Origin: Thiobacillus sp.
Lineage (GTDB): Bacteria > Pseudomonadota > Gammaproteobacteria > Burkholderiales > Thiobacillaceae
Direction of reading: 5' to 3'
NCBI GenBank assembly: GCA_011391285.1
Contig: JAABQU010000030.1
Location: forward strand, 1 to 6,267
Length of the DNA: 6,267 nucleotides
The notes below the pieces were generated by a model that worked only from the letters and a program-made list of their open reading frames with translations, was not told the origin of the DNA and did not search any database. Position numbers and translations under genes: made by a program. Positions 1 through 6,267 of the stretch are shown piece by piece (within the stretch, counting starts at the first letter, position 1; the number at the start of each line of letters is the position of its first letter).

Positions 1-102
1 TACGGTGCATTTTTCTCAGACAGGGCAGGGGTCTGAAGGTCGATCGACTGGAGACAGCTGCAGCCTAGAGCAAGATTCGGGCAGGGATGGGGCCCGCTTC
101 GC

Positions 103-129
103 TTGACGATAGTATCAAACGTTTAGTAT
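103..129 (+). promoter_or_regulatory. Candidate sigma70-type promoter for the operon
   Basis: TTGACG at 103-108 matches five of six bases of the -35 consensus. TAGTAT at 124-129 matches four of six of the -10 consensus, but the spacer is only 15 nt; the alternative at 17 nt (GTATCG, 126-131) is poorer. This is the most AT-rich island in the upstream region. If used, it would give a leader of roughly 210 nt before the first gene. It is a weak call from consensus matching only. Confidence 0.3.
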
Positions 130-137
130 CGTAGCAA
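109..137 (-). promoter_or_regulatory. Candidate divergent promoter on the opposite strand
   Basis: Read on the - strand, TTGCTA (137-132) and TACTAT (114-109) each match four of six consensus bases and are separated by exactly 17 nt. Transcription would run left, toward a possible ATG at 10-8 and out of the window. It overlaps the + strand candidate almost completely, so the two could compete or share a regulator. Support is limited to consensus matching. Confidence 0.25.
110..130. repeat. Direct repeat TAGTATC around a palindromic core, possible operator
   Basis: TAGTATC occurs at 110-116 and again at 124-130, separated by AAACGTT, a 14-bp start-to-start period. The middle AAACGTTT (117-124) is a perfect palindrome. 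The element sits between or on the -35 and -10 hexamers of both candidate promoters, where a bound regulator would interfere with RNA polymerase. Two 7-mers so close in otherwise GC-rich DNA are unlikely to be chance, but no known binding protein is recognised. Confidence 0.4.
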
Positions 138-206
138 AAACGGGCGCGCTTGCCGCCCATTGCTGTATTCATCGGCCCCCGCCCCGGCCCCCTTGGTGCA
201 AGCATC

Positions 207-230
207 CGCGAACGCATGACACCGTTCGCG
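207..230 (+). other. Perfect 8-bp stem-loop in the leader
   Basis: CGCGAACG (207-214) pairs perfectly with CGTTCGCG (223-230) around an 8-nt loop, CATGACAC. It lies in the proposed transcript leader. The sequence after it (CCCTTTCGG) has no long T-run, so it is not a standard intrinsic terminator. It may be an RNA structure or a dyad protein-binding site. Confidence 0.5.
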
Positions 231-273
231 CCCTTTCGGACTCCGTCCCTGTCCGGCTCATTTGAAAAGAATT

Positions 274-302
274 CCGCATGGCGCCGCCAACGCGCCATGT
301 GG
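274..302 (+). other. Strong 11-bp stem-loop 47 nt before the first start codon
   Basis: CCGCATGGCGC (274-284) pairs with GCGCCATGTGG (292-302) around the 7-nt loop CGCCAAC. The stem has 11 pairs, with one G-U (276-300). No T-run follows. The 3' arm ends in CCATGTGG (295-302), and the same 8-mer recurs at 330-337, where it runs into the ribosome binding site. The 5' arm could therefore pair with either copy, which would make this a possible translational control element (inference). Confidence 0.5.
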
Positions 303-335
303 CCGTCGTTCGATTCAGTTCAGCCGGAACCATGT

Positions 336-340
336 GGAGA
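336..340 (+). promoter_or_regulatory. Ribosome binding site that fixes the start of the first gene
   Basis: GGAGA at 336-340 lies 8 nt before the ATG at 349. The frame is open further upstream to a TTG at 262, but that codon has no Shine-Dalgarno sequence, and the extra 29 residues would precede a receiver domain that already begins normally after the ATG. Confidence 0.75.
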
Positions 341-348
341 GTAGGGAA

Positions 349-1452
349 ATGGAGCGCCCCGTGGTCGCAGCAATTATCCTGATCGTAGACGACGAGCCGA
401 CCAACCTGTCGCTACTGACGCATCTGCTGTGGCCCGAATATCAGGTACGCGCCGCCAGGTCGGGAGAAAGCGCCCTGCGCGCGGCGGCGAGTGAGCCGCG
501 CCCTGATCTGGTGCTGCTGGACGTGATGATGCCCGACATGGATGGCTATACCGTGCTTGGCCGTCTGCGCGACAACCCGGCCACTGCCGACATCCCGGTG
601 ATCTTTCTGACTGCCCTGGCCGATGATGGCGATGAGGAACACGGCTTGCAGCTTGGCGCGGCCGATTACATCACCAAGCCGATCAAACCCATGGTGGTGC
701 TGGCGCGGGTGCGCACGCAACTCGAAGCGAAGCAGGCGCGCGACTGGCTGAAAAACCAGAACGCCATTCTCGAAGCCGAAGTGGCGCGACGCATGGCCGA
801 GAACGATCTCACCCAACTGGTCAGCATTCGGGCGCTCGCCCACCTGGCCGAGACGCGTGACCCCGAGACCGGCAATCACATCCACCGCACGCAGAACTAT
901 GTCCATCTGCTGGCCGTGCGGCTGCGTCAGCACCCGCGCTTCTCCGACTTCCTCAGTCCGCGCAACATCGACCTGCTGACCAAGTCGGCGCCGCTGCACG
1001 ATATCGGCAAGGTGGGCATACCCGACAGCATCCTGCAGAAGCCCGGCCCCCTCACGCCGGCGGAGTGGACGGTCATGAAGTCCCACGCCAAGCTCGGTTC
1101 CGACGCCATCGAACAGGCCGAGACCGACGCCGAGAAGCCCGTCGCCTTCCTCATCCTGGCGAAGGAAATTGCGCACTGGCACCACGAGAAGTGGGACGGC
1201 AGCGGCTATCCCGACGGCCTTGCCGGCGAGTCCATCCCCATCGCCGCGCGGCTGATGGCCCTGGCCGACGTTTTCGACGCGCTGATCGCGCCGCGTGTGT
1301 ACAAGCCAGCGCTACCGTTCGCCGAGGCCCGCGACATCATCGCCGCCGCACGCGGCACGCACTTCGATCCTGACGGGTGCGACGCCTTCCTCACCGGCTT
1401 CGACGAGTTCGTCGCCATCGCCGAGCGTTATCGTGAGGACGGGGCAGCATGA
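349..1452 (+). CDS. Response regulator: receiver + HD-GYP cyclic-di-GMP phosphodiesterase
   Basis: This is a 367-aa cytoplasmic two-component regulator of the RpfG-like class. The receiver domain (about 8-125) has the acidic pair D14-D15, phospho-acceptor D58 in VLLDVMMP, T88 and K110, so the site is complete. A helical linker (about 126-155) leads to the HD-GYP domain (about 156-365). Its metal ligands are all visible: E173 and H177 in ETGNHI, H217-D218 in HDIGK, H246, H278-H279 in [11 protein letters not shown], and D307 in ADVFDAL. HD-GYP proteins of this type hydrolyse cyclic di-GMP to pGpG or GMP, and phosphorylation of the receiver usually adjusts that activity. With E173 present, a trinuclear metal centre is possible. 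The start is ATG 349 with GGAGA 8 nt upstream. The stop overlaps the start of the downstream kinase gene by 4 bp, so that kinase is the probable phosphodonor. The family assignment is firm; the signal and the processes controlled are not visible. Confidence 0.93.
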   Translation: MERPVVAAIILIVDDEPTNLSLLTHLLWPEYQVRAARSGESALRAAASEPRPDLVLLDVMMPDMDGYTVLGRLRDNPATADIPVIFLTALADDGDEEHGLQLGAADYITKPIKPMVVLARVRTQLEAKQARDWLKNQNAILEAEVARRMAENDLTQLVSIRALAHLAETRDPETGNHIHRTQNYVHLLAVRLRQHPRFSDFLSPRNIDLLTKSAPLHDIGKVGIPDSILQKPGPLTPAEWTVMKSHAKLGSDAIEQAETDAEKPVAFLILAKEIAHWHHEKWDGSGYPDGLAGESIPIAARLMALADVFDALIAPRVYKPALPFAEARDIIAAARGTHFDPDGCDAFLTGFDEFVAIAERYREDGAA

Positions 1453-4400
1453 AACCCGCGCTCACCCTCAGTCTGCGCGGCCGCCTGATCCTGCTGCTGC
1501 TGGCGGCGTCTGCCTTGTTGATAGGCTTGGCCGCATGGAACTTCATTGCCGACCGCAATAGCCATGTCAACACCGCCAAGACAGAACTGCACAGTCAGGT
1601 AAGAGTGATCGCCGCCCGGCAGCATTTCCTCGCCGCGCAGGCCGACGCGATCCTGAACAGTCTGGCGCTGAGCCCGGAATTGAAGCTTGCGACGTCCACT
1701 GCGGCATGCGCAGAGCTCCTGGCGATGCGGCTCGAGCAGCAACAGGCATTCAATCAGATCGGACTGACGCTACCGGACGGCGAGATCGCCTGCGCGGCAG
1801 TTCCCGCCACGGGCCGCGTCAACCTTGCCGACCGCAACTGGTTCAAGCAGACTCTTCAGTCCCGCGAGATGGTCATCAGCGAAGTGGTGACCGGCCGTAT
1901 CCTCAACCAGCCGATCATTGTCTTCGCCAAGTCCATGCGCGACGAGGCCGGGCGCGTCACCGGCGTTCTCTTCCTGGTACTCGACCTGATCTGGCTGCAG
2001 CGCGAACTCGCGGCCGCCCAACTGCCGGAAGGCTCACGACTGGTGGTGGCGGATGCCAAGGGTACTATTGCAGTGCGCCACCCAGATGCCGAGGGGTTGG
2101 TCGGCAAGGGCACCAAACACCAGACGCTGTTGCAGATCATTCACGCTGCGGGTGGCGAAGGCACGGCAGAGGAAACCGGCCTGGACGGCAAGCGCAGGCT
2201 GTTCGCCTTTACGAAGCTGCTGGACACCGTGGCCGGCCCCATGCACCTATGGCTGGCCGTGCCGAAAGCGAGGATCGAGGCCGCAGCGCTGCACAATGCC
2301 TGGCTCAACTTCGGCATCGCGCTGGGGGTGCTCGTCGCCACGCTGGGGCTGATCATCCTGGGCGCCACCCGCCTGCTGGTACGTCCGCTGCTGAAGCTGT
2401 CGAAGATGGCGGCGCGCTTCGGCAGCGGGAACTTCCGCATTCGCACCGGCCTGCCGCACACCGACGACGAAATCGGACGGCTGGCCCGGACGATGGATGA
2501 AACAGCCGATTTCATCGAGGACCGTGAGCACAAGCTCATCCGTGCCAACCGCGCCTTGCGCGTCCTAACCGCCGTCAACCGCACCCTGCTCCATGCGCAT
2601 GGCGAACACGAACTCCTGCAGGAGATGTGCCGGGCTATCGTCGAGGCCGGTTGCTACCGCATGACCTGGGTGGGCTATGCAATGAGCGACAAGCGCGTGC
2701 GGCAGGTGGCCGCCTGGGGCGCCGAGGCAGACTTTCTCGACGGGTTGAACATCACCTGGGACACAGCGGAGTCGGGCCGCGGGCCGACCGGCACGGCGAT
2801 CCGCCAAGGCATTACCGTCGTCTGCAACGATATCCCGGCCGATCCGGATTACGCACCCTGGCGGGAACGCGCGCAGCACCACGGTTATGCCTCGTCGCTG
2901 GCCGTGCCGCTGTGGCTCGACGGGACCGTCCTCGGCACACTGAACATCTACGCTGCGGAAGCGGAGGCCTTCGACGAGGACGTGATCGAACTTCTCGAAG
3001 AGGCGGCGAATGACCTGGCCTACGGCATCGCCATGCAGCGTTCGGAAATAACGCACACGCAAACGCGCGGGGATCTGAAACGGCTGGAAGAGAAGAACGC
3101 ACTCATCCTCGACTCGACGGGCGAAGGCATTGTCGGTCTGGACCGGGAGGGTCGCATCACTTTCATCAATAAGGCCGCCAGCACGGTTCTGCAATTGACG
3201 GCGGAAGAGGCTCCCGGCCAGTCCCTGCATGCCCTGAGTCATCACACCAGGGCCGACGGCACGCCCTACCCGCGCGAGGAATGCCACATCTACATGGCCT
3301 GCCGCGACGGCACCGCCAGCCGCGGGGCCGACGATCTGTTCTGGCGCAAGGACGGCACGAGTTTCCCGGTCGAGTATGTCAGCATACCCCTCCGCGACGA
3401 GCAGGGCGAACTGGCGGGCGCGGTACTCAGCTTCATGGATGTCACCGAGCGCAAGGCCGCCGAAAGCGAGCTGCGCAAGCTCTCGCAGGCGGTCGAGCAA
3501 AGCTCGGAAAGCATCGTCATCACCAACCTTGATGCCAAGATCGAGTATGTGAACGAAGCCTTCCTGCGCGTGACCGGCTATACGCGCGCGGAGGCCATCG
3601 GCCAGAACCCGCGCATCCTGAATTCCGGCAACACCCCGCTGGCAACCTACAGCGCCATGTGGGCAACGCTGGGCGCCGGCCAGCCCTGGAAGGGTGAGTT
3701 CGTCAACCGCCGCAAGGACGGCAGCAACTATGTCGAATTCGCCATCATCACGCCGCTCCGCCAGCCTGATGGGCACATTACCCATTACGTCGCGGTGAAG
3801 GAAGACATCACCGAGAAGAAGCGCATCGGCGCCGAACTCGACCGTCACCGCGAGCATCTCGAGGATCTGGTGCAAAGCCGCACGGAGCAGTTGACCGAGG
3901 CTCGCGAGCTGGCCGAAACGGCAAACCGGGCCAAGAGCGCCTTCCTTGCCAACATGAGTCACGAGATCCGCACGCCGATGAATGCCATCATCGGCCTCAC
4001 CCACCTGATGAAGCGCACCGGAGCGACGCCCGAGCAGGTCGAACGCCTCACCAAGATCGACGGCGCCGCGCAGCACCTGCTGTCCATCATCAACGACATC
4101 CTCGACCTGTCCAAGATCGAGGCCGGCCGGCTGCAGCTGGAAAGCACCGATTTCCACCTTGCCGCAATTCTGGACAATGTCTGCTCCCTCATCGGCGCGC
4201 AGGCTGCGGCGAAGGAATTGAGCCTGACCGTGGATACCGACAACGTGCCTCCCTGGCTGCGCGGCGATCCCACCCGGCTGCGCCAGGCGCTGCTCAACTA
4301 TGCCGGCAACGCGGTCAAGTTCACCGAGCGCGGCACCATCAGCCTGCGCGCCCGGCTGCTGGAAGAAATCGCTGGCGAACTGCTGGTGCGCTTCGAGGTA

Positions 4401-5738
4401 CGGGACTCGGGCATCGGCATCGCCCCGGAGAGCCTGCCCCGGCTGTTCCATGCCTTCGAGCAGGCCGACACCTCGACCACGCGCAAATACGGAGGCACCG
4501 GCCTGGGCCTGGCCATCACCCGCCGGCTGGCGCAACTGATGGGCGGCGAAGCTGGCGTCGATAGTACACCGGGGGCAGGCAGCACCTTCTGGTTCACCGC
4601 CCGCCTGCAGCGCGGCCACGGCATCATGCCCGCCGTCGCGGCCACGGGCGAGACTGACGCCGAGACCCGGCTGCGCCTGCGCCACGGCGGCGCGCACCTG
4701 CTGCTGGCCGATGACAACCTGATCAACCGCGAAGTGGCGCTGGAACTGCTGCACGGCGTCGATCTGGCGGTGGACACGGCGGCGGACGGACGTGAGGCGC
4801 TGGCCAAGGCACGCGCCAATGCCTACGACCTGATCCTGATGGATGTGCAGATGCCCCACATGGATGGCCTCGAAGCGACGCAGGCCATCCGCGCCCTGCC
4901 AGGCTGGGAAACGAAACCCATCCTGGCGATGACGGCCAACGCCTTCGACGAGGATCGCCGCGCCTGCCAGGAAGCGGGCATGGATGACTTTGTCGCCAAG
5001 CCGGTCGACCCGGAGGCGCTTTTCGCCACGCTGCTCAAGTGGCTGCCGCAACACGCGACGACCGCCCCCAAAGTGTCGATGGCGCCGGCTGGCGCCGCCC
5101 CGCCAGAGCCGACTTTCCTGGCAGCAGACGAGGCCGAATGGCACCGCCGCCTGGCGGCCATCCCCGGCCTCGACCCGGCGCGCGGGCTGGAGATCGTGCA
5201 CGGCGAGGCGGCGAAATATGTCCGGCTGCTGCGCCTGTTCGCCGCCAGCCATACGGAATATGTGCGACAGATTGCCGAGCGGCTGGCGGCCGGCGACATG
5301 GACCAGGTGCAGCGCCTGGCCCATACGCTCAAGGGCTCCGCCGGCAACCTGGGGGGGAAGCGGGTGGCGACGGCGGCCGTCGCGCTGCAGACGGCGATTC
5401 GTCAAGACGCGGGGCGAGACGAGATCGCTCGTCTCGCCGGAAATCTGGCCGCCGAGTTGCGGACGTTGATCGAGGGCATTCGCGGCCTTCCGGCCGATGC
5501 CGACGTGGCTCCGACGCATGTCGATCCGGCGCACATCAGAGCCGTACTCGCGCAGATGGAACCTCTGCTGGCCGCCGATGATACGGCGGCGGGCCAACTG
5601 TTCGAGACCAATCGCGCCCTCCTGCTGGCAACGCTCGGGACAGAGGCGATGCGACTGGGGCGACAGCTGGCGGACTTCGATTACCCGGGTGCCCTGACAA
5701 CCCTGCGGGAACTGATCCGGCGCGCGCCGCAAAACTGA
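1449..5738 (+). CDS. Multi-domain membrane hybrid histidine kinase (Cache-HAMP-GAF-PAS-PAS-HisKA-HATPase-REC-HPt)
   Basis: This is a 1429-aa inner-membrane sensor. Membrane helices at about 13-33 and 287-307 bracket a periplasmic Cache/PDC-type domain (DRNWF at 128-132, C87 and C115). A HAMP domain follows (about 308-362, P313, E341). Cytoplasmic sensors come next: GAF (about 370-527), PAS1 (about 547-670) and PAS2 (about 679-791). A coiled-coil linker leads to HisKA with H838 in MSHEIRTP. The HATPase domain has N950/N954, DSGIGI from D986, and GGTGLGL from 1015. The internal receiver has D1088-D1089, D1132, T1162 and K1184. The HPt domain (about 1236-1345) has H1292 in [10 protein letters not shown] helical tail runs to 1429. 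Every catalytic motif is intact, so a full His-Asp-His phosphorelay onto a separate receiver is expected; HExxT (H838-T842) also suggests phosphatase ability. The start is ATG 1449 with GAGGA at 1435-1439, inside the upstream gene, and the ATGA overlap implies translational coupling. The likely targets are the two flanking receiver proteins. The ligand is unknown. Confidence 0.93.
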   Translation: MKPALTLSLRGRLILLLLAASALLIGLAAWNFIADRNSHVNTAKTELHSQVRVIAARQHFLAAQADAILNSLALSPELKLATSTAACAELLAMRLEQQQAFNQIGLTLPDGEIACAAVPATGRVNLADRNWFKQTLQSREMVISEVVTGRILNQPIIVFAKSMRDEAGRVTGVLFLVLDLIWLQRELAAAQLPEGSRLVVADAKGTIAVRHPDAEGLVGKGTKHQTLLQIIHAAGGEGTAEETGLDGKRRLFAFTKLLDTVAGPMHLWLAVPKARIEAAALHNAWLNFGIALGVLVATLGLIILGATRLLVRPLLKLSKMAARFGSGNFRIRTGLPHTDDEIGRLARTMDETADFIEDREHKLIRANRALRVLTAVNRTLLHAHGEHELLQEMCRAIVEAGCYRMTWVGYAMSDKRVRQVAAWGAEADFLDGLNITWDTAESGRGPTGTAIRQGITVVCNDIPADPDYAPWRERAQHHGYASSLAVPLWLDGTVLGTLNIYAAEAEAFDEDVIELLEEAANDLAYGIAMQRSEITHTQTRGDLKRLEEKNALILDSTGEGIVGLDREGRITFINKAASTVLQLTAEEAPGQSLHALSHHTRADGTPYPREECHIYMACRDGTASRGADDLFWRKDGTSFPVEYVSIPLRDEQGELAGAVLSFMDVTERKAAESELRKLSQAVEQSSESIVITNLDAKIEYVNEAFLRVTGYTRAEAIGQNPRILNSGNTPLATYSAMWATLGAGQPWKGEFVNRRKDGSNYVEFAIITPLRQPDGHITHYVAVKEDITEKKRIGAELDRHREHLEDLVQSRTEQLTEARELAETANRAKSAFLANMSHEIRTPMNAIIGLTHLMKRTGATPEQVERLTKIDGAAQHLLSIINDILDLSKIEAGRLQLESTDFHLAAILDNVCSLIGAQAAAKELSLTVDTDNVPPWLRGDPTRLRQALLNYAGNAVKFTERGTISLRARLLEEIAGELLVRFEVRDSGIGIAPESLPRLFHAFEQADTSTTRKYGGTGLGLAITRRLAQLMGGEAGVDSTPGAGSTFWFTARLQRGHGIMPAVAATGETDAETRLRLRHGGAHLLLADDNLINREVALELLHGVDLAVDTAADGREALAKARANAYDLILMDVQMPHMDGLEATQAIRALPGWETKPILAMTANAFDEDRRACQEAGMDDFVAKPVDPEALFATLLKWLPQHATTAPKVSMAPAGAAPPEPTFLAADEAEWHRRLAAIPGLDPARGLEIVHGEAAKYVRLLRLFAASHTEYVRQIAERLAAGDMDQVQRLAHTLKGSAGNLGGKRVATAAVALQTAIRQDAGRDEIARLAGNLAAELRTLIEGIRGLPADADVAPTHVDPAHIRAVLAQMEPLLAADDTAAGQLFETNRALLLATLGTEAMRLGRQLADFDYPGALTTLRELIRRAPQN

Positions 5739-5739
5739 C

Positions 5740-5743
5740 GAGG
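5740..5743 (+). promoter_or_regulatory. Ribosome binding site of the third gene
   Basis: GAGG lies 7 nt before ATG 5751 in the 12-nt gap after the kinase stop codon. The gap is too short for a separate promoter, so the third gene is probably read from the same transcript. Confidence 0.6.
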
Positions 5744-5750
5744 CAGAAAA

Positions 5751-6267
5751 ATGAACCCATCGACTGACCCAGGAAAGCCAGATGCCGTCGCAGCGACGAT
5801 ACTCGTGGTCGACGACGAGCCGGCGAATCTCGGTGTGCTGAATGCGCTGCTGCAACCCCATTTCCGCGTGCGCGTCGCCCGCTCGGGCGCGGAGGCGCTG
5901 CGGGCAGTCGCGACGTCACCCCGTCCCGACCTGGTGTTGCTCGACGTGATGATGCCGGAGATGGATGGCTATACGGTACTGGCCAAGCTGCGCGAAACGC
6001 CGGCCAGCCGAGACATTCCGGTGATTTTCGTCACGGCGATGGATGCCAGCGAGAGTGAGCAGCATGGGCTGGAACTCGGTGCCGTCGACTACATCACCAA
6101 GCCGATCAGTCCTTCCATCGTGCTCGCTCGAGTTGGCACGCAGCTCGAACTCAAGGCCGCCCGTGACCATCTGGCCGATCAGAATGCCCAGCTCGAAGTG
6201 CAGGTGGCGGAGCGAACGCGGGCGCTGAAAGCGGCGCTGGAAAAGACCGAGGCAGCACATGCGACCT
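5751..6267 (+). CDS. Response regulator receiver protein, 3' end outside the window
   Basis: The visible 172 codons give a complete receiver domain (about 15-133) followed by a helical, probably coiled-coil segment (about 134-170). The phosphorylation site is complete: D21-D22, D65 in VLLDVMMP, T95 and K117. The receiver and the start of the linker are about two-thirds identical by hand count (95 of 141 positions) to the same part of the REC-HD-GYP protein encoded at 349-1452, so the two look like paralogues. The linker ends differently: AERTRALKAALEKTEAAHAT in place of an immediate HD-GYP start. That style precedes HD-GYP, GGDEF or kinase-like outputs in known families, so the output cannot be named from this window. 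The gene starts 12 nt after the kinase stop and is very likely in the same operon and a second acceptor for its HPt domain. Confidence 0.88.
   Translation, partial: MNPSTDPGKPDAVAATILVVDDEPANLGVLNALLQPHFRVRVARSGAEALRAVATSPRPDLVLLDVMMPEMDGYTVLAKLRETPASRDIPVIFVTAMDASESEQHGLELGAVDYITKPISPSIVLARVGTQLELKAARDHLADQNAQLEVQVAERTRALKAALEKTEAAHAT

Larger units (their letters stand above)
1..348. other. Intergenic and 5' leader region upstream of the signalling operon
   Basis: No convincing complete gene lies here. A + strand frame running from position 3 to a TAG at 66-68 reads ...CIFLRQGRGLKVDRLETAAA and could be the tail of an upstream gene, but 21 codons are too few to tell. On the - strand an ATG sits at 10-8 after GAGAAAA, so a divergent gene leaving the window is also possible; only three codons would be visible. 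The stretch holds a small inverted repeat (TCAGAC 16-21 / GTCTGA 31-36), candidate promoters near 103-137, and hairpins at 207-230 and 274-302. The GC-rich run 155-195 shows no recognisable element. No T-run follows any of the hairpins, so no intrinsic terminator is called. Confidence 0.6.

Noticed and set aside
16..36. Terminator from TCAGAC / GTCTGA
   Set aside because: The stem is six pairs and no T-run follows it on either strand in the right direction.
78..100. Intrinsic terminator from CGGGC (78-82) / GCCCG (92-96)
   Set aside because: The stem is only five pairs with a 9-nt loop and is followed by CTTCGCTT, not a T-run.
65..298. A 77-codon - strand frame in the upstream region
   Set aside because: No ribosome binding site, no recognisable domain, and it crosses both hairpins and the candidate promoters.
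216..344. A 42-codon leader ORF from ATG 216 ending 4 nt before ATG 349
   Set aside because: Its position is suggestive of a leader peptide, but there is no Shine-Dalgarno sequence before ATG 216, which lies in a hairpin loop, and the peptide shows no attenuator-like codon run.
262..348. N-terminal extension of the first gene to a TTG at 262
   Set aside because: There is no ribosome binding site before TTG 262, the stretch contains the 274-302 hairpin, and ATG 349 has GGAGA at a good distance and leads straight into a normal receiver domain.
130..348. Cyclic-di-GMP riboswitch in the leader
   Set aside because: This would fit the gene content, but I could not find the conserved GEMM core sequences or the expected two-helix arrangement. 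The hairpins present are simple stems.
2565..5861. A 1098-codon open frame on the - strand opposite the kinase gene
   Set aside because: It is antisense to a gene whose domains and catalytic motifs are all intact. Its translation has no recognisable domain and is of the Gln/Arg/His-rich kind that GC-rich codon bias produces on the opposite strand.

Overview
The window is GC-rich and its coding strand uses many GCC, GGC, CTG and CGC codons. The encoded proteins resemble multi-domain signalling proteins that are abundant in Betaproteobacteria (for example Rhodocyclales and Burkholderiales). This placement rests on protein style only and is an inference. No rRNA, tRNA, mobile element or CRISPR array was seen.

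Layout: positions 1-348 are mostly non-coding. They hold a possible pair of overlapping promoters around a repeated 7-mer (TAGTATC, 110-130) and two perfect or near-perfect hairpins (207-230 and 274-302) in what would be the 5' leader. Three genes follow on the + strand in tight array. First is a receiver + HD-GYP response regulator of 367 aa (349-1452). Second is a 1429-aa membrane hybrid histidine kinase (1449-5738), which overlaps the first gene by 4 bp (ATGA). Third, after a 12-nt gap, is another receiver protein (5751 to the window edge) whose output domain lies outside the window.

How they may work together: the kinase has a periplasmic Cache-type sensor, HAMP, GAF, two PAS domains, HisKA (H838), HATPase, an internal receiver (D1132), an HPt domain (H1292) and a helical tail. 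All parts of a four-step phosphorelay (His-Asp-His-Asp) are therefore present. The natural end acceptors are the two flanking receivers, D58 of the first gene and D65 of the third. Their receiver segments are about two-thirds identical by hand alignment. The first regulator carries a complete HD-GYP active site, so the likely output is degradation of cyclic di-GMP in response to a periplasmic or redox/small-molecule signal.

The families are all known. I do not see clear evidence of an undescribed system. The less ordinary points are the kinase sandwiched between duplicated receivers, the structured leader with a possible alternative pairing that covers the ribosome binding site, and the repeat-containing double promoter.
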